In this document: in pieces, positions 57,625-64,000 of the stretch
Numbering within the stretch: the first letter of the stretch is position 1
Layout of the letters: every line of letters begins with the position of its first letter
Origin: a virus
Length of the DNA stretch: 64,000 bases
Strand: one strand, 5' to 3'
Virus record (IMG/VR): IMGVR_UViG_3300008050_000022
Coordinates: 1-64,000 of that record
Notes under the pieces: model-generated
Database searches by the model: none
Told to the model about the DNA's origin: nothing
The model's input: only the letters and a program-made list of their open reading frames with translations
Translations under genes and position numbers: made by a program

Positions 57625-58268
57625 CAAACCACCCGGAGTTCGTAGATGACCTCTAGCGTACGCCCAGTCGTCTTGGTGAAGGGGTCGAAGGTCTTGTAGC
57701 CAACCGGAGCGGTCAGCTTAGCCGTGTCGAATGCCGTAGGACGCGGAGGGATGTTGCTGTTGGCTGGATCACCGTCCGTGAAGCAGCCGAATTCAGTGAG
57801 TACGACTGGGCCGGCCAGGCTGATCTCTGTCTCGGCGTATTCTCGGATGAGCTGCACCGAGGTCTTCGGGGTACCCAGACTGACGGAGGGGAAAGTGGCA
57901 GGGACCTGAGCCGCTGCCAGGAACTCTCCTGCGACGTAGGGAACAGGATCCACCAGGCGAGCTACCGCAGCTACCTCAGGGGTAGAGCCGGTGCCTAGGC
58001 CGAAGTACAACAGAGCGTCATCACGATTCTTGGTACGCGTAGGAACCAGCGAGGCCAGGCTGATGGTCTCGACGATGTACTCACGACCCGTCAGGGTCCA
58101 GATGTTGTGTCCTTCCCGGCGGCTACCGGGAACGATCTTCCCCCGTTCCCGCATAAGGCACGAGAAGTGGCCCCCGATGGTGGGGCCGTCGTGGGGCGGG
58201 GTGTCAGGCGACGGACCACGGCCACCGAAGAAGAGCCTGTCTGCGATCCTTGCGAAGTCTTTGAACAT
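57624..58268 (-). CDS. baseplate/tail structural protein
   Basis: A 214-aa, beta-rich protein between two giant structural genes. It includes HFSCLMRERGKIVPGSRREGHN and DALLYFGLGTGSTPEV near 90, a turn pattern common in virion proteins, and SLAGPVVLTEFGCFTDG. The context suggests a baseplate or fibre-attachment protein. It lies two bases after the upstream gene's stop and is co-transcribed. No specific family is recognised. Confidence 0.68.
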   Translation of the reverse strand: MFKDFARIADRLFFGGRGPSPDTPPHDGPTIGGHFSCLMRERGKIVPGSRREGHNIWTLTGREYIVETISLASLVPTRTKNRDDALLYFGLGTGSTPEVAAVARLVDPVPYVAGEFLAAAQVPATFPSVSLGTPKTSVQLIREYAETEISLAGPVVLTEFGCFTDGDPANSNIPPRPTAFDTAKLTAPVGYKTFDPFTKTTGRTLEVIYELRVV

Positions 58269-58270
58269 TC

Positions 58271-61200
58271 TTACCTCACTACGCGGAGAAGCCTACCAGT
58301 TACCGCTCCAGCCGGAGCCGGAGCGTTCGTCAGGTCGAAGGTCGTGGCTGCGGTCACAGTAGAGATCACGTACTGCCCCGCATCGACTCCGTCCAAGATC
58401 TCAAAGAGATCCCCTGGATTCAGCTGGTTGTTCACTAGATCGCCTCCCAAGTACGTTACCGTATCTCCTGCGATGGTGAACGCCAAGTCGTCATCCAGCA
58501 CCTCTACCGTGGCCGGAACCACGGACGTCTGCAGATCAGTCTCGAGGGTAAGGTCGTTCCCGGACACGCCAGCGATCTTGTATACACCGGAGTTGTCCCC
58601 TACGACCTGCACATAGTGGCCTATCGCAGCGCCGCCAGCCTGGAAGTCGGTACCGGCAGAGGAAAGCACTCTGCCGCTGGCTGTGACGTCAGCGATGCCT
58701 GTCAAGGCACCTACTACTGCTCGAGGGCGCTCCATCACCAGCGTCAGCTGATCCTTCAGGGACCAGTGCTTGAGCTGGTTGAGTAGCATGCCACCGCCCT
58801 CACCCAGACCCTTAGTACGTCGGATCTCCCAGTCTGCTCCGCCGTAGTTGGCAGGTGGGGGAGGGCGAACGTACAGCTCGGTAGCGCTAATCACGTCCAA
58901 GACCTGATACGTGCCAGCACTGGGCCCGTCCAGGATGCGGAGCTCGTCGAAGGTCTGTAGTAGCTCGAGGTCGAAGTTCTGGGCAGCGACGGAGACCTGG
59001 TTGCTCCCAGCCACCGTTGCCATGTTCTTCTGGCCGCTGAGGATGGGGTTGGTGCGGAGACACTCCCTCACGATGCTGTACACGGCAGATGAAGACGCTG
59101 CGGGAGTCGGGTCGATGCGGAGAGTGGTCCAAGGGAATACGCCGCTAGTAGTCTCCCAAGGATTCGGCCCAATTCCTGGATTGATCATCTCCGTGATCGT
59201 GTAGACCTCCCGGTTAGCGGTGTCCCAGATGATCAGCTTGTCACCTACCGCGACCCCCTCCGTGTAGAAGCCGTTCAGCCCGTCCACCACGGTGTTGACA
59301 CCTGCTGACATGGTGAGCTTCGACCCATTCGTGATCTCGTACCCGGTGGGCCGGTACACGAAGAAGGTCTGAGCCGTGTCCGCCTGAAGCCCATCGACAC
59401 CCGGAGCTGCGAAGGGGTAGGTGGTGTGCTGCTTGATCACCAGGTCGGTGTCGGAGCTAACGCTGTCTACCTCGTACCAGCCCGCGTTCTGCCCTAGAGG
59501 GATGTACAGCAGGTCACCTGCACGTACCAGGGGATCGTTGTGCCACACCGTCAATGCCGAGTAGGCGGGGTGAGGGGCGTTCGCTAGCGGGGCCTGGAAC
59601 CCTCCTCGCACGGAGGACACGGTGGCCGTGGCTCCGGCACCGTCAGGCGTCACCAGGTCCCAGCCTGCGAACATCTGCCGAGACATGAGGGGAGGGGCCC
59701 CTAGGAAGTTCAGGTGGAAGCCTAGCCCGTTGTGGGCATCCAGCTGAGCGGTGGCCTCGATGGGGAAGATGTCGTCGGTGAGGTACTGCTTACCGTGGGT
59801 GTAGAGCGTGTCCTGGATCTCCATGTCATCGGTGAGCGGCTTCACCATCTTGGCGACCACATCGACCCAAGCAGGGTCGAACACCTTGACGAACTGGGCC
59901 GCCAGATCCAAGTCATCTGGGTTCACTACGTCGATGCTCGCTCGCAGAGACCACCGGTGGTACTTCTGAAGCTCTGCGGACGAGGCGCCCTGGTGATACT
60001 CCCCCTTCCACCAGTCGGGATCGTTCACGTAATCCGAGACGACGACCCCCTTGGACAGGGCAGCAAACCGCTCCACCGTATCCCCGACCTTGTATGTCTC
60101 CCCTGTCGCAGGATTGGTCTCGAGCCCTGCAAAGTCAACTACGTCGTCAGCATTCAGGGGCGGGAAGAAGTAGATCCTCACCAGCCCTGTGCCCACCCCA
60201 TCATCATCCAGGTCTTCTACAAGGATCCTTCCCAACGAGGGCAGCCCGGTGTCGGGGTCCAGGGAGTAGTCCTCCTTGATGTCCAGGATCTGCCCCCGCA
60301 CGTCAGCGACCGGCAGCCCTAGAAGGATCTGCACACCGAGGCGGATGTTGCCCTCCTTGGGTCCATTGGCCCAGGCGTACATGAGGCCCAGTACCGCTTC
60401 TCGGTAGGTGGTAGAGCTGGTGTTCCTGGAACTGAGATCCTCCTCGGAGAAGGAGACCATCATTCCGAAGTTGTCTTCGATGACCTCTGAGTTGTCCAGG
60501 AAGGTCACCTCCGCCCACAGCCGGTCAGGGGCAGGGGCAGTCACTGAAAACGTGCCAGGAACGAAGCGAATGAACGTGCCAGACGTGCTCCGCTCCAGTG
60601 TGTACGGCAACGCAGTGTCAGTGAACAGGAAGGCGGCCCCCGTAAGAGAGTTCAACACCTGCAGCTGCGTCTCTGACAACACCTGGACTATGGTGTAGTC
60701 GAGCTCCAACACCTTCAACGTGTCGCCTATTCGGACGTTCCGGCTGAGGAATCTTCCGGCTGCCGAGGTGAATGTCGGAGACCCTAGAGTGGTCGCACCA
60801 TCTCGTCCGGAGAAGTCCATCTCCCCGTCAACTACGTACTCCAGGTTCTCCGTGAGCGACACCGGGATGTTGGGCACCTGTGTAAGCGCCCCATCCCGAC
60901 TTGCCACGTGCACGTCTCCGTCCTGGAGCGACACGAAGGGGGTAGCGATGTACTCCCGCAGGCCGGGGATAGCTCGAGTCTTTTCGTCTACGAGGATGAG
61001 AGAGTTCCGAATGATTCCCTGAGCAGCGACGTAGAAAGTGTGCCCCGCAATCGTAACGGGCTCCCCGAACTCGACGGGGATGTTGTGGTACATGGCAGAG
61101 AACTGGTAGCTGCGAACTCCAGTATTCAGGGACGCAGCATCCCCCTCCAGGACCAGGTCCCCCAGCCCATTCCGAGTGGCTCCTGCTACCCCCAAGCTCT

Positions 61201-62986
61201 CCGCAAGCGCCTCAATCTCTACATCGGTAAGATCGAGTACAGCTCCGGGAGACACCGTGCCCGTAGTGATCTCGAACCCCAAACGGTTTCGATCCACGCC
61301 CACCACAGTACATAGAACCTCGGCCACCTTGCCTGTCGCGAGGTAAGTCACCTCCGCGATCAACACATCGCCTGAGGAGACCCCAAGCTCTTCGAAGTTC
61401 AGGGAAGTGGACACCAACGTGTGAGGGATTCGCCATTCGGCCGCCGAAAGCCCTCCTGTGATCTCCTCACGATCTAGAAGAGCTAGAGACAGCGGACCCG
61501 GTCCTACAGGGGGAGCAGGCTGCGCTTCAGAATTCTTGACCCGACGGATCGTGTACGCCTTCCCATTGACTAGCAGGACTCGGCCCTCTGCAGTGCTGAT
61601 GGTGGGAAGGGCGAAGGTCACCGATTGGGGGAAGGGGCCTCTCAGGGGCTGATCCAGGTAGTATCCGTCCCCTGCGGGGGTGATTCCGCTGATCGTGAAA
61701 CGGCCCGAGTTCGGCGAACCGTACACGTCAATAGTCCTACCGATTGCCGAGGTGAAAGCGAACCTCTCCCCGGTACGGATCTCGTACGTTCCTAGAACGG
61801 TGCCCACCCCTCCCAGACTCTCTGTCCGCAAGGTCGTGAAGTCCTCGTCAGGTAGGGGCACGGCCACTACATCAGTGAAGGGGGAGTCGTCCTCGTCTTC
61901 TACGACCGCATTGGATGCGGAGATCAGGGTGAATGCGTGCGAGCCCGAAGCACTGAACGTCTGGGAAAGGCGCAATGAGTTGTTGTTGGGGAGTCCTCCG
62001 GCAACGCCGATAGCCTCGATACGGAACACGCCGCCGCCCACTCCGGAGGGCAATCGGATTCCGTCACCCACATCCAGACCTACGACAGCGCTGAAGTCCA
62101 CTGTTGCTGACAGGGCCACGTCGCTACCCAGAACGACTGACAGGTCTCCTACAGGTCCGGAGCCCAACACCTCTACTGCTGGCGCGGGGAACACTGTGGA
62201 CCTTCGCAGGACGTAGCTCTGTAGATCGTTGCCTACTCGATCTATGACGTAGTTCCCAGCGTTGGTCCCGAGGCTGGTAAGCACTTGTAGGGTGCGGCCT
62301 GCATTCTCCTCTCTAACCGCACCCTGCAGAGCTACGAAGATACGGGAGTCCAGCACCACCCCGATCAAGGGCTCCCCTACTGCACCGGTAATGGCTGTAG
62401 ACCCGTCCGCCCGGTTCCCGAAGTGGAAGTAGTGCTGCGAGGGTTCCAGATCCAGTCGGGGCTCGTAGGCCTCCCATCGCCTCTGGTAGAGATCTTGAAT
62501 GGAAACGATCGACTTGTTGTAGTCGGTCTGGAATACGTCGAGGAGCTCCGCAGCAGCTTGCTGCATGTAAGACGACCAGAGAACTGTCAGGGCGTCGGCG
62601 TCCTCTATCCCTGACCAAAAATCCCCCAACACCCGGAAGAAGAACTTGCCGTCGGGAAGAATGTCCGTGCTGGTGGGAGCCTGGATCAGACCTACGTTGA
62701 CAACACTCTCTGCTCTAACACTGTCAAGGGTGCCGTCATTGACGACTAGTCCGACTACGTAAGGACCTCGGATGTCAGGCGAGTACGTGGCTACCCCATC
62801 CAGGATCTCTACCAGGTCTGCGTCTACCAGCCTCGAGCCCAGGGGGCGAGACACGAATGACCAGGAGTACGTGAGCGCGTCACCGTCAGGGTCTACGCTG
62901 GCTCGGCCGTCCAGCCGGACGGTCACCCCCGTCACAGCACGCTGCTCGGCTGGACGGATTACGGCGGTGGGAGGTAGTCCAGGCAC
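58271..62986 (-). CDS. giant baseplate protein with N-terminal PKD domain
   Basis: A 1571-aa protein from GTG 62986. Residues 5-95 form a PKD (Ig-like) domain: VRLDGRASVDPDGDALTYSW, SRPLGS, YVVGLVVNDG. PKD domains mediate contacts with proteins or glycans on surfaces. Residues 105-190 are helical (ADALTVLWSSYMQQAAAELLD, YNKSIVSIQDLYQRRWEAY). The remainder is beta-rich with repeated short units (for example GDTLKVLEL, GDKLIIWD, GDLLYIP) that resemble each other and recur roughly every 100 residues. It is probably a baseplate wedge or tail-tip component. No enzyme motif is visible. Confidence 0.75.
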   Translation of the reverse strand: MPGLPPTAVIRPAEQRAVTGVTVRLDGRASVDPDGDALTYSWSFVSRPLGSRLVDADLVEILDGVATYSPDIRGPYVVGLVVNDGTLDSVRAESVVNVGLIQAPTSTDILPDGKFFFRVLGDFWSGIEDADALTVLWSSYMQQAAAELLDVFQTDYNKSIVSIQDLYQRRWEAYEPRLDLEPSQHYFHFGNRADGSTAITGAVGEPLIGVVLDSRIFVALQGAVREENAGRTLQVLTSLGTNAGNYVIDRVGNDLQSYVLRRSTVFPAPAVEVLGSGPVGDLSVVLGSDVALSATVDFSAVVGLDVGDGIRLPSGVGGGVFRIEAIGVAGGLPNNNSLRLSQTFSASGSHAFTLISASNAVVEDEDDSPFTDVVAVPLPDEDFTTLRTESLGGVGTVLGTYEIRTGERFAFTSAIGRTIDVYGSPNSGRFTISGITPAGDGYYLDQPLRGPFPQSVTFALPTISTAEGRVLLVNGKAYTIRRVKNSEAQPAPPVGPGPLSLALLDREEITGGLSAAEWRIPHTLVSTSLNFEELGVSSGDVLIAEVTYLATGKVAEVLCTVVGVDRNRLGFEITTGTVSPGAVLDLTDVEIEALAESLGVAGATRNGLGDLVLEGDAASLNTGVRSYQFSAMYHNIPVEFGEPVTIAGHTFYVAAQGIIRNSLILVDEKTRAIPGLREYIATPFVSLQDGDVHVASRDGALTQVPNIPVSLTENLEYVVDGEMDFSGRDGATTLGSPTFTSAAGRFLSRNVRIGDTLKVLELDYTIVQVLSETQLQVLNSLTGAAFLFTDTALPYTLERSTSGTFIRFVPGTFSVTAPAPDRLWAEVTFLDNSEVIEDNFGMMVSFSEEDLSSRNTSSTTYREAVLGLMYAWANGPKEGNIRLGVQILLGLPVADVRGQILDIKEDYSLDPDTGLPSLGRILVEDLDDDGVGTGLVRIYFFPPLNADDVVDFAGLETNPATGETYKVGDTVERFAALSKGVVVSDYVNDPDWWKGEYHQGASSAELQKYHRWSLRASIDVVNPDDLDLAAQFVKVFDPAWVDVVAKMVKPLTDDMEIQDTLYTHGKQYLTDDIFPIEATAQLDAHNGLGFHLNFLGAPPLMSRQMFAGWDLVTPDGAGATATVSSVRGGFQAPLANAPHPAYSALTVWHNDPLVRAGDLLYIPLGQNAGWYEVDSVSSDTDLVIKQHTTYPFAAPGVDGLQADTAQTFFVYRPTGYEITNGSKLTMSAGVNTVVDGLNGFYTEGVAVGDKLIIWDTANREVYTITEMINPGIGPNPWETTSGVFPWTTLRIDPTPAASSSAVYSIVRECLRTNPILSGQKNMATVAGSNQVSVAAQNFDLELLQTFDELRILDGPSAGTYQVLDVISATELYVRPPPPANYGGADWEIRRTKGLGEGGGMLLNQLKHWSLKDQLTLVMERPRAVVGALTGIADVTASGRVLSSAGTDFQAGGAAIGHYVQVVGDNSGVYKIAGVSGNDLTLETDLQTSVVPATVEVLDDDLAFTIAGDTVTYLGGDLVNNQLNPGDLFEILDGVDAGQYVISTVTAATTFDLTNAPAPAGAVTGRLLRVVR

Positions 62987-63011
62987 TAGATGCTCGTGCT
63001 AGCCTTCAGGA

Positions 63012-63290
63012 ATGCTGGTTGAAATGACTGAAGAGGAGTTGTTGGCCGCCCTTGAGGGAGAGGAGTGCATCCTAGACCAGGTGGCTCAGCCCGGACTAGA
63101 CGCTGTGAAGTCGGCAACCTGCCCGGAGTGCGGGGCTCGCCCCCTCCCCATGGTTGATCCGCACAACCCTCTGCATGCATTCTTGCCGACATTCAACTAC
63201 GTCGCCAACTGCCCGGACTGCGGGTGCCAGTTCAGCCCACAGAGTGGAGTGATACGGAAAGTAGGAGGGTTCAGCCCGATCATCACCTGA
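63012..63290 (+). CDS. small zinc-ribbon protein on the opposite strand
   Basis: A 92-aa product from ATG 63012, or 88 aa from ATG 63024 (MTEEELLAALEGEE). CPECGAR and CPDCGCQ, about 38 residues apart, make a convincing zinc ribbon around PLHAFLPTFNYVAN. It fills the 296-base gap between two minus-strand structural genes, overlapping the right one by eight bases. The alternative minus-strand frame here (62986-63192) is low-complexity and unlikely. Like other zinc ribbons here, its role is unknown. Confidence 0.55.
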   Translation: MLVEMTEEELLAALEGEECILDQVAQPGLDAVKSATCPECGARPLPMVDPHNPLHAFLPTFNYVANCPDCGCQFSPQSGVIRKVGGFSPIIT

Positions 63291-64000
63291 ACCTTGCTGC
63301 CGTGGTCTCTTGCGTGAGCTTCAACTGCTCCCCCGGCTCCGCCGCATCGCCCGAGCCAGAAGCTATCACAGTCCCTGGAATGAAGAAGCTGATCCGGTTG
63401 CTGCCGTTGAAGAAGTAAGGCTCGTCCCCTCCCAGGCGGTCCCGAGACCTGTTCCCTACCAGCCGCCGGTTGATGTCGTGCGTAACGGCTACCAGGTAGA
63501 TGTCGTGCGCCCAGTCGTTCGCCCCGTTGTTGTCCAACACCTTCTCGATCTGCGTTGCCAGGCTCAGCGGGTCTACAGGCGAGAGAAGGTTGATCGCTGA
63601 CTGAATCTTCTCCCCCATCACTGACGGCGCGCTTCCACCGGTGTAGCGGATCTCCGCACTGATGTACGACGGCAGGAAGTGCCTTCCTACAGGGTTGGCA
63701 CAGACCGTTCGCTCCTTGGGAGAGATGAGGAATCTGTGGATCTGGTTCACTAGTGGGGAGTGATCGTACTGAATCTGCAGGCTCTGTCCGTGCAGCGGAA
63801 TCGTCTGGGTCAGACGATCTTCTCTTCCTATCGGCAAGAAGCTGGGGGAGAGCATGAGCTTCACTCTCTCGAGGGTGGAGAAGGTGAAGTTGGGATCCTC
63901 GACTTCGTAGTAGTACCCGTCTGCCTGGTACGTGCCGAACACTGCCTCGAACCGCTGCTCGGCTGGGACGTTGTGCACCTCGTCGGTTCCGAGAGCCCGA
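63283..64000 (-). CDS. structural protein, 3' part (cut by right edge)
   Basis: The frame runs from the right edge to the stop at 63283 and stays open upstream of a possible GTG at 63978, so the gene is probably truncated; at least 238 codons are visible. It is beta-rich with YQADGYYYEVEDPNF, an arm-like QSLQIQYDHSP, and a helical middle (LSLATQIEKVLDNNGAND). It is the upstream neighbour of the giant baseplate genes and likely a tail or baseplate component. Confidence 0.62.
   Translation of the reverse strand, partial: RALGTDEVHNVPAEQRFEAVFGTYQADGYYYEVEDPNFTFSTLERVKLMLSPSFLPIGREDRLTQTIPLHGQSLQIQYDHSPLVNQIHRFLISPKERTVCANPVGRHFLPSYISAEIRYTGGSAPSVMGEKIQSAINLLSPVDPLSLATQIEKVLDNNGANDWAHDIYLVAVTHDINRRLVGNRSRDRLGGDEPYFFNGSNRISFFIPGTVIASGSGDAAEPGEQLKLTQETTAARFR

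Noticed and set aside
62986-63192. 68-aa minus-strand frame between two baseplate-region genes, sharing TAGTG with the next gene
   Set aside because: Low-complexity Pro/Gly/Arg content; the opposite frame encodes a convincing zinc ribbon. The TAGTG overlap is the only point in its favour.
1-64000. tRNA genes, CRISPR arrays, insertion sequences, integrase or attachment sites
   Set aside because: None was found on reading both strands; the gene-dense layout leaves almost no room, although a formal tRNA search was not run.

Overview
The window is an internal 64 kb piece of a large, moderately high-GC tailed double-stranded DNA phage (Caudoviricetes). A VgrG/gp5-like central spike and very large baseplate-type proteins suggest, but do not prove, a contractile tail. 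Genes are packed almost without gaps, commonly with 1-4 base stop/start overlaps (ATGA, GTGA, TTGA, TGATG, TAGTG, TAATG), and GTG and TTG starts are frequent. No stretch over about 300 bases lacks a gene. I saw no tRNA, rRNA, CRISPR, insertion sequence, integrase, lysis gene, recognisable tail sheath, RNA polymerase alpha or sigma subunit, or clear small terminase. Both edges cut through minus-strand genes. The host cannot be named from the sequence.

Layout: the minus strand carries the virion and late genes. From the left these are a partial gene, the putative major capsid protein, small head proteins, an abundant core/scaffold-like protein with its own terminator, a probable His/Ser prohead protease, further head proteins (1-8885) and the large terminase (9607-11364). 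Next come two hypothetical proteins and a 759-aa protein, the central spike, a metallopeptidase-like/GT28 glycosyltransferase fusion, a Gly-rich protein, and a single-chain fused beta-beta' RNA polymerase of 2067 residues (13164-27115). The portal and three virion-type proteins fill 28244-34659, and giant baseplate or fibre proteins fill 51806-62986 and the right edge.

The plus strand carries regulatory, replication and recombination genes in islands. They are: a MerR-like HTH protein (8929-9624); two hypotheticals plus RNase HII (11426-13130); four small genes (27216-28141); and a 17 kb operon (34771-51786). The long operon encodes an HTH-like protein, UvsW-like SF2 helicase, Fe-S uracil-DNA glycosylase, DnaB-like helicase, DnaG-like primase, zinc-rich SSB candidate, family A DNA polymerase, HU-like protein, RecA, a PD-(D/E)XK resolvase candidate, a Cas4/RecB-like nuclease and a RusA-like resolvase. 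Convergent junctions mostly have bidirectional hairpin terminators. Two islands share a TGACA-N20-ATAAG promoter-like element.

The genes read as follows: host RNA polymerase probably reads the plus-strand islands first, and these make a largely self-contained replisome and recombination set. The phage RNA polymerase may then serve another gene class. The two most striking observations are that near-complete, cellular-like fused RNA polymerase, and a short Lys-x-Ala motif recurring across many otherwise unrelated virion-type proteins but rare in replication genes. The second could be a capsid-targeting or prohead-protease signal. Functions are inferred from motifs read by eye; no database search was run.
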